The position numbers and the translations under genes are program-made. This document shows, piece by piece, positions 36,547 to 45,182 of a stretch of DNA of 64,000 nt; within the stretch, counting starts at the first letter, position 1; each line of letters opens with the position of its first letter. Below the pieces are notes generated by a model. It worked only from the letters and a program-made list of their open reading frames with translations. It was not told the DNA's origin and did no database searches. Location: contig NZ_CYPU01000071.1 of NCBI RefSeq assembly GCF_001458195.1, positions 186,001 through 250,000 of the forward strand. Direction: 5' to 3'. The DNA comes from Ruegeria atlantica. Lineage in GTDB: Bacteria; Pseudomonadota; Alphaproteobacteria; Rhodobacterales; Rhodobacteraceae.

Positions 36547-37346
36547 GCGGGCCAAACCTGATGGAAATGATGAACAGGCCCGTGACCTTGTCCGATGTCC
36601 AAAGCATCGGCCTGAGCGATGGCGCCCTGCAGATAGTCATGTGCTTGCGCTACGGCCTGGGGCATCGAAAGGCCCTTAGCCAACCCGGCCGCTATGGATG
36701 AGGACAGGGTGCATCCGGTTCCGTGGGTGTTACGTGTTTGTCGGCGCGCCGCTTGAAACTGAGCAATCACGCCGGAGTGTGAAATCAATATGTCATGGCA
36801 GATGTCACCCTTGCCGTGACCACCCTTCATCAGAACCGCGCCAGCGCCAAGTGCACACAGATCTTGCCCTTGTGCGATCATCTGTTCGAGGCTGTCCGCA
36901 GACTCAGAGCCCAGCAGGCAGGCTGCTTCGGGCAGGTTTGGCGTTAACACGGTCGCGCTTGGCAACAATACGTCGCGCAGGGTTTGCACCGCCTCTTCAG
37001 CCAGCAAGGCATCGCCGGATTTCGCAATCATGACCGGATCTAAAACCACAGGCCCGTCAAAATCTGCGATACTGTCTGCGACACAATGAATGATCTTAGG
37101 GGTGGCCAGCATTCCAATCTTGATCGCGCCAACATCCAGGTCGGTCAGAACAGCCTCGATCTGGGCTGCAATGACGTCCAGAGGGATACCATGCACCGCC
37201 GTAACTGCGCGAGTATTCTGCGCCGTCACTGCGGTAATCACACTGGCACCGTAGACGCCAAGCGCCGACATGGCCTTGAGGTCTGCCTGAATTCCGGCCC
37301 CTCCGCCGCTGTCAGATCCTGCAATTGTTAAGGCAATGGGTGCCAT
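36543..37346 (-). CDS. thiD: Hydroxymethylpyrimidine/phosphomethylpyrimidine kinase ThiD
   Basis: Phosphorylates HMP twice to HMP pyrophosphate. The 267-residue ribokinase-fold protein has AGSDSGGGAGIQADLKAMSA, KIGMLATPKIIHCVAD, VLDPVMIAKSGDALL and the anion-hole motif NTHGTGCTLSSSIAAGLA. ATG 37346 has GGAG nine bases upstream; the frame open to 37397 would enter the riboswitch leader. It is the first gene of the thiamin operon, which means that salvaged HMP enters the pathway here. Confidence 0.96.
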   Translation of the reverse strand: MAPIALTIAGSDSGGGAGIQADLKAMSALGVYGASVITAVTAQNTRAVTAVHGIPLDVIAAQIEAVLTDLDVGAIKIGMLATPKIIHCVADSIADFDGPVVLDPVMIAKSGDALLAEEAVQTLRDVLLPSATVLTPNLPEAACLLGSESADSLEQMIAQGQDLCALGAGAVLMKGGHGKGDICHDILISHSGVIAQFQAARRQTRNTHGTGCTLSSSIAAGLAKGLSMPQAVAQAHDYLQGAIAQADALDIGQGHGPVHHFHQVWPA

Positions 37347-37404
37347 GTCGTTGCTCCAGTTCAAAATGGGCAACGGGCATGGAAAACGTCTAAGCACTAT
37401 AAGA

Positions 37405-37491
37405 CCGTTCCCTACGCCGGTATTGCCCGGATCAGGTTCGATGGGTTAGCGCGCTCACGCCTCTCAGCCCCCAAACAGGGCACCCCAACGG
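37405..37491 (-). promoter_or_regulatory. TPP riboswitch aptamer (THI element)
   Basis: On the minus strand the conserved THI-box parts occur in order: GGGGTGCC, GGCTGAGAGG, ACCC, GAACCTGATCCGGGCAATAC and CGGCGTAGGGAA. The closing helix P1 is CCGTT (37491-37487) with AACGG (37409-37405). The aptamer ends 58 bases before thiD ATG 37346. No intrinsic terminator follows; the ribosome site GGAG lies within a possible GTTGC/GCAAC hairpin, which suggests control of translation. Such riboswitches switch thiamin genes off when TPP is bound. Confidence 0.96.
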
Positions 37492-37577
37492 TTGGGGCGA
37501 CACTCTCAGGGGATGGTGGGGGAATCAAGGGCCAATTTTGGTGCAGATTACGGTCAAACTGGACTTATGAAATGCAA

Positions 37578-37601
37578 AAGCCGGCCTCAACGGACCGGCT
37601 T
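37578..37601 (-). terminator. Rho-independent terminator of dnaK-dnaJ
   Basis: Minus-strand stem AAGCCGG/CCGGCTT (7 bp, 10-base loop) followed by TTTT then GCATTT. It starts 26 bases after the dnaJ stop codon and separates the heat-shock operon from the thiamin leader. Confidence 0.75.
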
Positions 37602-37626
37602 CTGTTTGATGTTCATGTGTGCAGGT

Positions 37627-38781
37627 TCAGCCCTTCATACCGTCCCAAAATGACTTGACGGACGAGAAAAAGCTTTTTGATTCCGGGTGGTTGTCTTCGC
37701 CCAGATCGTCGAACTCACGCAGAAGCTCTTTTTGACGGCTGGTCAGATTGACCGGAGTTTCAACGGCCAGTTCAATGAACATATCGCCAACGCCACCGCC
37801 GCGAAGGGCGGGCATGCCTTTGCTGCGCAAGCGCATCTGACGTCCTGACTGGCTGCCAGCTGGAATTTGCACGCGACCACGGCCACCGTCGATGGTGGGC
37901 ACTTCGATCGAACCGCCCAGCGCTGCCTTGGCCATGCTGACCGGAACGCGGCAATACAGGTTTACGCCGTCGCGCTCGAACAGCTTGTGGTCCGAAACTT
38001 CGACAAAAATATACAGGTCGCCCGGGGGGCCACCGCGCATCCCGGCCTCACCTTCGCCCGCAAGCCGGATGCGTGTGCCGGTTTCGACACCAGCCGGAAT
38101 GTTGACCGACAGCGCGCGTTCTTTTTCGACGCGCCCGGCGCCGCCGCATGATTTACAGGGGTTTTTGATAATTTGACCCAGACCCGAACAAGTCGGACAC
38201 GACCGTTCAACTGTGAAAAAGCCCTGTTGCGCCCGCACTTTTCCCATGCCCGAACAGGTCGGGCAGGTTGTGGGCTCAACCCCGCCTTCCGCACCCGAGC
38301 CGTCACAGGCCGAGCAGGCCACGGCAGCAGGCACGTTGATCGTCTTTTGCAGGCCAGAGAATGCTTCTTCCAAGCTTACACGCAGGTTGTAACGCAGGTC
38401 TGACCCGCGCGCGGCCCGTCGACCACCCCCGGTAGCACCGCGCTGACCACCCATAAAATCGCCGAACAGGTCATCGAACACGTCCGAGAAGGCACTGGAG
38501 AAATCGCCCTGTCCGCCAAATCCGCCGCCGGGACGGCCACCGCCGCCCATACCGTTTTCAAACGCGGCATGACCAAAACGGTCATACGCGGCCTTTTTTT
38601 CGGCATCGCGCAAGACGTCGTAAGCTTCGTTCGCTTCTTTGAACTGAGCCTCGGAATCCGGGTTGTCCTTGTTACGGTCGGGATGCAATTCCTTGGCTTT
38701 CGCGCGAAAGCCCTTCTTGATCTCGTCCGCTGATGCGCCCTTGGACACGCCGAGCACATCATAGTAGTCGCGTTTTGACAT
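37627..38781 (-). CDS. dnaJ: Chaperone DnaJ
   Basis: Co-chaperone that delivers substrates to DnaK and stimulates its ATPase. The 384-residue type I J-protein has the J domain with the HPD motif (KELHPDRNK), a Gly/Phe-rich linker ([14 protein letters not shown]), four zinc repeats ([32 protein letters not shown]) and C-terminal beta domains. ATG 38781 with AAGGAA upstream is the start; the GTG-like extension to 38802 is not conserved. It lies 74 bases after dnaK, with a long hairpin in the gap. Confidence 0.98.
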   Translation of the reverse strand: MSKRDYYDVLGVSKGASADEIKKGFRAKAKELHPDRNKDNPDSEAQFKEANEAYDVLRDAEKKAAYDRFGHAAFENGMGGGGRPGGGFGGQGDFSSAFSDVFDDLFGDFMGGQRGATGGGRRAARGSDLRYNLRVSLEEAFSGLQKTINVPAAVACSACDGSGAEGGVEPTTCPTCSGMGKVRAQQGFFTVERSCPTCSGLGQIIKNPCKSCGGAGRVEKERALSVNIPAGVETGTRIRLAGEGEAGMRGGPPGDLYIFVEVSDHKLFERDGVNLYCRVPVSMAKAALGGSIEVPTIDGGRGRVQIPAGSQSGRQMRLRSKGMPALRGGGVGDMFIELAVETPVNLTSRQKELLREFDDLGEDNHPESKSFFSSVKSFWDGMKG

Positions 38782-38807
38782 CAGTATTTCCTTCTGCCGC
38801 AACGTAA

Positions 38808-38838
38808 TCGGGCCGGCCCGGTGACCGGACCGGCCCGA
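38808..38838 (-). other. Intercistronic hairpin between dnaK and dnaJ
   Basis: Arms TCGGGCCGGCCCGG and CCGGACCGGCCCGA pair over 14 positions with one mismatch around a three-base loop. No T-run follows on either strand, so it is more likely an mRNA-processing, attenuating or stabilising element in the dnaK-dnaJ transcript than a full terminator. Confidence 0.7.
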
Positions 38839-38855
38839 ATTGGCCCGGTTTCCCG

Positions 38856-40766
38856 TTACTTACGCTTTTCGTCGTCAAGATCTTCGAATTCGGCATCGAC
38901 GATATCGTCTTCACCAGCCGGAGCAGCATCCGCCGCCGCAGGCTCATCCTCGGTCTCTTCAGACTGCGCTTTGTAGATGGCTTCACCCAGCTTCATGGCG
39001 GCTTCGGTCACGTTCTGAATGCCTGACTTGATCTTGTCGGCATTCTCGGTTTCCAGCTCGTCCTTCAGCGCGACAATAGCCAGCTCGATGGCTTCGATGG
39101 TGGTCGGGTCGACCTTGTCGGCATGCTCTTCCATCGACTTCTCGGTCGAGTGGATGAGGCTTTCCGCCTGATTCTTCGCCTCGATCAGCTCGCGGCGTTC
39201 CTTGTCCGCCTCGGCGTTCTCTTCGGCGTCCTTGACCATCTTGTCGATATCTTCGTCCGACAGACCACCCGATGCCTGGATGGTGATCTTCTGCTCTTTA
39301 CCGGTGCCTTTGTCCTTGGCCGAAACCGAGACAATGCCGTTGGCGTCGATGTCAAAAGTCACCTCGATCTGAGGCATGCCGCGCGGTGCGGGCGGGATAT
39401 CTTCAAGGTTGAACTGACCCAGGATCTTGTTGTCCGCAGCCATTTCGCGCTCACCCTGGAAACAGCGGATGGTCACAGCGTTCTGGTTGTCTTCGGCGGT
39501 CGAGAAGACCTGAGACTTTTTCGTCGGGATCGTGGTGTTACGGTCGATAAGACGAGTGAACACACCACCAAGCGTCTCGATACCCAGCGAAAGCGGGGTT
39601 ACGTCCAGCAGAACCACGTCTTTGACGTCACCCTGCAGAACACCGGCCTGAATGGCGGCGCCCATGGCAACAACTTCGTCCGGGTTCACACCCTTGTGCG
39701 GTTCTTTACCGAAGAATTTGGTGACCTCTTCGATCACCTTCGGCATGCGGGTCATACCACCGACCAGAACAACCTCATCAATGTCGCCCGCCGACAGACC
39801 TGCGTCTTTCAATGCGGCCTGACAGGGTTTCATCGATTTCTTGATCAGATCGCCGACCAGCGATTCCAGCTTGGCACGGGTCAGTTTCATGACCATGTGC
39901 AGCGGCTGACCGTTGGCGCCCATCGAGATGAACGGCTGGTTGATCTCAGTCTGCGAGGTCGAGGACAGTTCGATCTTGGCTTTTTCCGCGGCTTCTTTCA
40001 GACGCTGCAGGGCCATCTTGTCGCTGGACAGATCGACACCGTGTTCCTTTTTGAACTCACCCGCCAGGTAGTTGACGATGCGCATGTCAAAGTCTTCACC
40101 ACCCAGGAAGGTGTCGCCATTGGTCGATTTGACTTCGAACAGCCCGTCGTCGATTTCGAGAATGGTCACGTCGAACGTACCACCACCAAGGTCATAGACC
40201 GCGATGGTTTGGGTTTCTTCTTTGTCCAGACCATAGGCCAGCGCAGCCGCTGTCGGTTCGTTGATGATCCGCAGCACTTCTAGACCGGCGATTTTGCCTG
40301 CATCTTTGGTGGCCTGACGCTGAGCGTCATTGAAATACGCGGGAACGGTGATGACCGCCTGCGTAACTTCTTCACCCAGATAGCTTTCTGCGGTTTCCTT
40401 CATCTTGCCCAGAGTGAAGGCCGAAATCTGGCTTGGGGAGTATTTTTCACCGCGGGCTTCCACCCACGCGTCACCGTTGCCGCCATCCACGATGGCGTAC
40501 GGCACCATTTTCTTGTCCTTCTGGACTTCTGCATCATCCACACGACGACCGATCAGACGCTTGACGCCAAAGATCGTGTTGTCGGGGTTGGTGACCGCCT
40601 GACGTTTTGCAGGCTGACCGACCAGACGCTCATCTTCGGTGAAGGCGACGATCGAGGGCGTGGTCCGCGCCCCTTCTGCGTTTTCAATGACCTTTGGCTG
40701 AGAGCCGTCCATGATGGCCACACACGAGTTGGTGGTGCCGAGGTCAATACCGATTACTTTTCCCAT
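38856..40766 (-). CDS. dnaK: Molecular chaperone DnaK (Hsp70)
   Basis: A 636-residue Hsp70. ATPase domain signatures: [17 protein letters not shown] at the start, [18 protein letters not shown], and [13 protein letters not shown]. The linker [15 protein letters not shown] leads to the substrate-binding domain, and the C-terminus ends with an acidic lid and tail ([18 protein letters not shown]). First gene of the dnaK-dnaJ operon. A sigma-32 type promoter lies about 110 bases upstream. Confidence 0.99.
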   Translation of the reverse strand: MGKVIGIDLGTTNSCVAIMDGSQPKVIENAEGARTTPSIVAFTEDERLVGQPAKRQAVTNPDNTIFGVKRLIGRRVDDAEVQKDKKMVPYAIVDGGNGDAWVEARGEKYSPSQISAFTLGKMKETAESYLGEEVTQAVITVPAYFNDAQRQATKDAGKIAGLEVLRIINEPTAAALAYGLDKEETQTIAVYDLGGGTFDVTILEIDDGLFEVKSTNGDTFLGGEDFDMRIVNYLAGEFKKEHGVDLSSDKMALQRLKEAAEKAKIELSSTSQTEINQPFISMGANGQPLHMVMKLTRAKLESLVGDLIKKSMKPCQAALKDAGLSAGDIDEVVLVGGMTRMPKVIEEVTKFFGKEPHKGVNPDEVVAMGAAIQAGVLQGDVKDVVLLDVTPLSLGIETLGGVFTRLIDRNTTIPTKKSQVFSTAEDNQNAVTIRCFQGEREMAADNKILGQFNLEDIPPAPRGMPQIEVTFDIDANGIVSVSAKDKGTGKEQKITIQASGGLSDEDIDKMVKDAEENAEADKERRELIEAKNQAESLIHSTEKSMEEHADKVDPTTIEAIELAIVALKDELETENADKIKSGIQNVTEAAMKLGEAIYKAQSEETEDEPAAADAAPAGEDDIVDAEFEDLDDEKRK

Positions 40767-40876
40767 ATATTCAATCCCTTTCTCTTCAAGGCGATGTCTC
40801 GAGGTCCGGACCCGTTATGGCATCCGGTCCCGATCTGGTTTGCGCAACAGCACTACACCATCGCGCGTCCCGGCGT

Positions 40877-40905
40877 ATATAAGGGCGAGATCAGAGGCCT
40901 GCAAG
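40877..40905 (-). promoter_or_regulatory. Sigma-32 (RpoH) type promoter of dnaK-dnaJ
   Basis: Minus-strand -35 CTTGCA (40905-40900), a 14-base spacer, and -10 CCCTTATAT (40885-40877). This agrees with the alphaproteobacterial RpoH pattern CTTGnnn ... C-C-T-A-T-A-T. It leaves a leader of about 105 bases to the dnaK ATG. Confidence 0.7.
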
Positions 40906-40979
40906 CGGTGTAAAAGGCTGGTTTTCGGGAATCTGCGGCCTTTTTTGGTAAGGTTTTGGCAAGGATTGGGGAATCTTCA

Positions 40980-41582
40980 ATGGCGCGGCTGCTCTTGCGC
41001 GGGTTTGACATCAGAAAAGCCTATCTGGACGTTGCGGCACAAACGCAACTGATTGAGGCGTTGCGCCCGATTCTGAAATCGGCGCCGCTGTTCCGGCCTG
41101 TCACGCCTTCCGGCAAGGAAATGTCGGTGCGCATGACCTCAGCCGGAGCGTTTGGTTGGGTCACTGACAAAAGGGGGTACCGATATCAGGCGCAGCACCC
41201 TAAAGGAACGGTGTGGCCCGACATTCCTGATACGATACTGGGTATCTGGCGCAAGCTTGCCAGCACCCAACGCGATCCGGATTGCTGTCTGATCAACTAT
41301 TACAGCGAAGGTGCGCGCATGGGGCTGCATCAAGACAAGGACGAGGCCGATTTTTCTTGGCCTGTCCTGTCGATATCCCTGGGCGACGATGCCCTTTTCC
41401 GCATCGGAAACGAAACCCGGGGCGGCAAGACCGAGTCGATCTGGCTGAACTCCGGCGACGTCGTGGTCATGGGCGGCCCCGCCCGCCTGACCTACCATGG
41501 GGTAGACCGCATCCGTTTCGGTTCATCCAAACTGTTGCCCAAAGGCGGACGGATCAACCTGACCTTACGGGTGGCAAACTAG
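40980..41582 (+). CDS. alkB: Alpha-ketoglutarate-dependent dioxygenase AlkB
   Basis: Fe(II)/2-oxoglutarate enzyme that repairs 1-methyladenine and 3-methylcytosine in DNA and RNA by oxidative demethylation. The 200-residue protein has the iron-binding LHQDKDEADFSWPVLSISLG (His-x-Asp), the distal His in RLTYHGVDRI, and the 2-oxoglutarate Arg in GGRINLTLR. NYYSEGARMG is typical of the family. ATG 40980 is preferred, with GGGGA seven bases upstream. The stop codon is interleaved with that of the convergent permease gene (CTAG at 41579-41582). Confidence 0.95.
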   Translation: MARLLLRGFDIRKAYLDVAAQTQLIEALRPILKSAPLFRPVTPSGKEMSVRMTSAGAFGWVTDKRGYRYQAQHPKGTVWPDIPDTILGIWRKLASTQRDPDCCLINYYSEGARMGLHQDKDEADFSWPVLSISLGDDALFRIGNETRGGKTESIWLNSGDVVVMGGPARLTYHGVDRIRFGSSKLLPKGGRINLTLRVAN

Positions 41583-42400
41583 CGGCGTGCGCCCCAACTG
41601 GCCGACACATGCTGGCGGGTGTAAAAAATCCCCAGCAATCCAATTGTCAGCAATGCTAGGCCAACCCAAAGCGCGTATTCCCAACTGGAGTTACGTGGAA
41701 AGTAGTTACGAAAGATAAAACCACGGCATTGGTCAATTATGTGAAACAACGGGTTCCAGGCAAAGAAACTCAGCAAGAAGCCACCCAACGCATTCCCTAC
41801 AACCATTTTGCCCGAAAAAATCATGTTCATGCGTCGATACAAGTTTTTGAGAATTTCAGAAGTCCCGGGGAACCACGGCTTGAGCGCCATGAAAACAACG
41901 CCCACCGCGCATCCCGTAAACCAGGCCAGGATCAGCATATAGAACGCGCCGCCGGGCTCTTGGATCTCCAGCGGCTCAATTATGACGCTGTAGGCGAAGA
42001 GGATCACAAGGATCGAAACCAATTGCGTATAAAGCGATCCGAAGGCAGTCGCCAACAATGCGACCATCATATTCATCGGAGAATGTAGCATCATCGGGTT
42101 GTTTCCTGCAGCCACGCCAGCGACGGTCGAGACGGCTTTGATGTGAGTCAGGAACAGAAAGACACCTGATAAGAGAAACAGGATAAAGTTACCCCGGATC
42201 TTGGCCACACGTGTGCCCAACATCGACAAGATCAGATAAAAAACGGTCACAAGTGCGAGAATTTGCACGATATTGATGATGATCGCGATCACGGCATTCG
42301 CGTGTTTTGATCGTATCCCTTGCACAACCGCATGATAAACAAGCTCAGCAGTCGTGAAAGCGCTGCCCAAAAGCGTCTGTTTTCGCTTAAAATAAAACAC
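41579..42400 (-). CDS. Capsule/polysaccharide-type ABC-2 transporter permease (KpsM-like)
   Basis: A 273-residue inner-membrane protein with six hydrophobic segments and the ABC-2 exporter layout: an amphipathic N-terminal segment (MFYFKRKQTLLGSAFTTAEL), the central GAFYMLILAWFTGCAVGVVF, and the conserved C-terminal SFFAWNPLFHIIDQCRGF in which N-P-L-x-H-x-I-D-x-x-R is the KpsM/RkpT2 signature. The start is GTG 42400. No ATPase gene (KpsT) or other Kps gene is adjacent. It is divergent from cysQ. With KdsB, GalE, glycosyltransferases and a sulfotransferase nearby, export of a capsule-like polymer is likely. Confidence 0.85.
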   Translation of the reverse strand: MFYFKRKQTLLGSAFTTAELVYHAVVQGIRSKHANAVIAIIINIVQILALVTVFYLILSMLGTRVAKIRGNFILFLLSGVFLFLTHIKAVSTVAGVAAGNNPMMLHSPMNMMVALLATAFGSLYTQLVSILVILFAYSVIIEPLEIQEPGGAFYMLILAWFTGCAVGVVFMALKPWFPGTSEILKNLYRRMNMIFSGKMVVGNALGGFLLSFFAWNPLFHIIDQCRGFIFRNYFPRNSSWEYALWVGLALLTIGLLGIFYTRQHVSASWGARR

Positions 42401-42523
42401 TCAGTACACTCTTTCCCGCTGAACTGCCTGCAAACTGCCACGAAATTCTTGCCGTTTCGTAACCGCCGCATCATAAGGCCCACAAGGATTTCGATCAACA
42501 AACTACAGCAACGGAGCATTTTT

Positions 42524-43321
42524 GTGACCTATGACGCCCTTATTCCCGTAATCAGACGTCTGGCGCTGGAAGCCGGGGACACGATCATGCAGATCTACGA
42601 GGCGGATGATTTCGACGTCAAAGTCAAATCCGACGCCAGCCCCGTGACCGAAGCGGACGAGGCCGCCGATGCCCTGATTTCGGCGGGCTTACGTGCTGCA
42701 TTCCCGGAAATTCTGTTGGTGACCGAGGAGCAGGCTGCCTCACATTTGGAAAAAGGGGACACGTTTCTGATCGTCGATCCTCTGGACGGGACCAAGGAAT
42801 TCATCAACCGGCGTGGTGACTTCACGGTGAATATCGCGTTGGTCGAAAACGGTGTTCCAACCCGCGGCGTTGTTTATGCACCGGCCAAAGGGCGCATGTT
42901 CTACACCCAAGCGGACGGTCAATCGGTCGAAGAATCCGGCGCGCTTGACAAGGCGCAAGCTGGCGACGTGACCGTGATATTAGTGTCTGAACCAGACAAT
43001 TCAGCGTTGATGGTCGTCGCCTCAAAATCTCACCGCGATCAGGCGACCGAGGATTACATCAACAAATATCAGGTCAAAGACAGCAAAAGCGCGGGCTCGT
43101 CGCTGAAATTCTGTCTGGTCGCCACTGGCGAGGCGGACCTTTATCCCCGCGTCGGGCGCACGATGGAGTGGGATACAGCCGCTGGTCACGCCGTTTTGGC
43201 CGGTGCCGGTGGCAAGGTTGTTCGCTTCGATGACCACACGCCGCTGACCTATGGCAAGGACGGCTATGCAAACCCGTTCTTTATCGCCTACGCTCCGGGC
43301 GTTGACCTGAAGGAGGCCTGA
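42524..43321 (+). CDS. cysQ: 3'(2'),5'-bisphosphate nucleotidase CysQ
   Basis: Hydrolyses adenosine 3',5'-bisphosphate (PAP) to AMP, relieving product inhibition of PAPS-using enzymes. The 265-residue protein of the inositol monophosphatase fold has metal-binding motifs ASPVTEADEAADALI, VDPLDGTKEFINRRGDFTVN and EWDTAAGHAVLAGAGG. GTG 42524 has GGAG seven bases upstream; the frame open to 42320 overlaps the permease gene. The stop codon overlaps kdsB ATG by one base (TGATG). A sulfotransferase encoded 6 kb downstream would be a source of PAP. Confidence 0.93.
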   Translation: MTYDALIPVIRRLALEAGDTIMQIYEADDFDVKVKSDASPVTEADEAADALISAGLRAAFPEILLVTEEQAASHLEKGDTFLIVDPLDGTKEFINRRGDFTVNIALVENGVPTRGVVYAPAKGRMFYTQADGQSVEESGALDKAQAGDVTVILVSEPDNSALMVVASKSHRDQATEDYINKYQVKDSKSAGSSLKFCLVATGEADLYPRVGRTMEWDTAAGHAVLAGAGGKVVRFDDHTPLTYGKDGYANPFFIAYAPGVDLKEA

Positions 43322-44121
43322 TGTCTGTTCTGATTGCGATCCCTGCACGCTATGCCTCGACCCGTTACCCAGGAAAGCCGCTGGTTCCGCTGACCGGGGC
43401 AAATGGCAATGCGATGACCCTGATAGAACGATCCTGGCGCGCCGCCTGTTCCGTATCGGGTGTAGACAAAGTGGTTGTCGCCACCGATGACGACCGCATT
43501 CGCGACGTGGCCCAAGGGTTCGGGGCCGAAGTGGTGATGACATCCGTGACCTGCGGGAATGGCACAGAACGCTGCGCCGAGTCGCATACTGCGCTGGGCG
43601 CTGGCTATGAGATCGTCGTTAACCTGCAGGGGGACGCCCCGCTAACCCCTCATTGGTTTGTCGAAGACCTAATCGCTGGTCTGCGCGCTGCACCTGAGGC
43701 TGGTGTTGCCACCCCGGTTCTGCGCTGCGACGGCGATGCTCTGAACAGCCTGCTGAACGATCGCAAACATGGGCGCGTTGGAGGCACCACCGCTGTGTTC
43801 GAAGCCGATCACAGCGCGATGTATTTCTCGAAAGAGGTCGTGCCTTTTACCGCAGAAACGTTTTCTGGCGACAAGCCGACCCCGGTGTTCCACCATGTCG
43901 GCGTCTACGCGTATCGCCCCGATGCTCTTGCCGCCTATCCAACATGGCCTGTGGGACCGTTGGAACAGCTGGAAGGGTTGGAACAGCTGCGGTTTATGGA
44001 AAACGGTCGAAAGGTTCTGTGCGTCGAGGTCGAGGCCAGGGGGCGTCAGTTCTGGGAGTTGAACAATCCGCAGGATGTGCCGAAACTCGAAGAGATGATG
44101 GCCGCGATGGGGTTGGATTGA
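43321..44121 (+). CDS. kdsB: 3-deoxy-manno-octulosonate cytidylyltransferase (CMP-Kdo synthetase)
   Basis: Activates Kdo with CTP. The 266-residue protein has the nucleotide-binding loop IPARYASTRYPGKPLVPLTG, VVVATDDDRI, VNLQGDAPLTP, FHHVGVYAYRPDAL and a C-terminal EQLRFMENGRKVLC. The family serves LPS core synthesis and, as KpsU, the Kdo linker of group 2 capsules; this copy may be either. Coupled to cysQ by TGATG. Its pairing with cysQ in front of galE and transferase genes supports a surface-polymer role. Confidence 0.94.
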   Translation: MSVLIAIPARYASTRYPGKPLVPLTGANGNAMTLIERSWRAACSVSGVDKVVVATDDDRIRDVAQGFGAEVVMTSVTCGNGTERCAESHTALGAGYEIVVNLQGDAPLTPHWFVEDLIAGLRAAPEAGVATPVLRCDGDALNSLLNDRKHGRVGGTTAVFEADHSAMYFSKEVVPFTAETFSGDKPTPVFHHVGVYAYRPDALAAYPTWPVGPLEQLEGLEQLRFMENGRKVLCVEVEARGRQFWELNNPQDVPKLEEMMAAMGLD

Positions 44122-44191
44122 ACCTTTTTCCGCTGAAATTTCGTCCAAGACATCATCTACCTGAGCGCGGTACTACAATTCGGAACGAATT

Positions 44192-45175
44192 ATGAAAAAC
44201 ATTCTTGTGACCGGTGGCGCCGGGTACATTGGATCTCATGCATGCAAAGCGCTGTCTCGGGCAGGGTACATACCGGTCACTTTCGACAATCTGGTAACTG
44301 GTTGGCAAGACGCGGTGAAATTCGGGCCCTTTGAACAGGGCGATCTGCTGGATCGCGCCCGGCTGGAGGAAGTGTTCGCCAAGTATGAACCCGTGGCGGT
44401 GATGCACTTTGCAGCCCTCAGCCAGGTGGGCGAGGCGATGTCCGAGCCCGGTAAATACTGGTCGAACAATGTGACTGGTTCGCTGAATTTGATTGAAGCC
44501 GCAGTTGCCGCCGGATGTGAGAACTTTGTCTTCTCGTCCACCTGCGCCACCTATGGCGAGCATGACAATGTGGTACTGGACGAAGACACGCCGCAACTGC
44601 CGCTGAACGCATACGGCGCCTCAAAACGTGCCATCGAAGATATCCTGCGCGATTTCGAGGCCGCGCACGGGCTGAACCACGTGATCTTCCGGTATTTCAA
44701 CGTGGCCGGTGCCGACCCTGATGGCGAGGTGGGCGAGTTCCACCGCCCGGAAACCCACCTTGTGCCGCTGATGCTGGACGCCATCGACGGCAAGCGCGAC
44801 GGGCTGACCGTTTTTGGGACGGACTACGAAACACCAGACGGCACCTGCATCCGCGATTATGTACATGTTTGCGATCTGGTCGATGCCCACGTTTTGGGAT
44901 TGAACTGGTTGGAACAAGGCAAAGACAGCCGCGTCTTCAACCTGGGCACCGGATCGGGGTTTTCGGTGATGGAGGTGATCAGCCACTCCAACGCCGTCAC
45001 CAACCGCGACGTGCCTTATGCAATCGGACCGCGCCGGGCTGGGGATTGCACAAAGTTGGTCTCGGGTTCTGTGCGCGCTGGCGAGGAACTTGGATGGTCG
45101 CCCAAAAGGTCCACATTAGAGACGATGATTGCCGATGCGTGGCGCTGGCATCAGAACGGCCATTACGAAAAATGA
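44192..45175 (+). CDS. galE: UDP-glucose 4-epimerase GalE
   Basis: Interconverts UDP-glucose and UDP-galactose with bound NAD. The 327-residue SDR protein opens VTGGAGYIGSHACKALSRAG, then DNLVTGWQDAVKFG, the catalytic SSTCATYG and YGASKRAIEDIL (Tyr-x3-Lys), and RDYVHVCDLVDAH. It lies 70 bases after kdsB and eight bases before the first GT2-type gene, and so probably supplies UDP-galactose (or UDP-GalNAc) for the transferases downstream. Confidence 0.93.
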   Translation: MKNILVTGGAGYIGSHACKALSRAGYIPVTFDNLVTGWQDAVKFGPFEQGDLLDRARLEEVFAKYEPVAVMHFAALSQVGEAMSEPGKYWSNNVTGSLNLIEAAVAAGCENFVFSSTCATYGEHDNVVLDEDTPQLPLNAYGASKRAIEDILRDFEAAHGLNHVIFRYFNVAGADPDGEVGEFHRPETHLVPLMLDAIDGKRDGLTVFGTDYETPDGTCIRDYVHVCDLVDAHVLGLNWLEQGKDSRVFNLGTGSGFSVMEVISHSNAVTNRDVPYAIGPRRAGDCTKLVSGSVRAGEELGWSPKRSTLETMIADAWRWHQNGHYEK

Positions 45176-45182
45176 GCCTATT

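Noticed and set aside
39123-40283. 386-codon plus-strand frame within dnaK
   Set aside because: A known kind of antisense shadow of dnaK; it has misled earlier annotations, for example as NAD-specific glutamate dehydrogenase, and has no real domain content.
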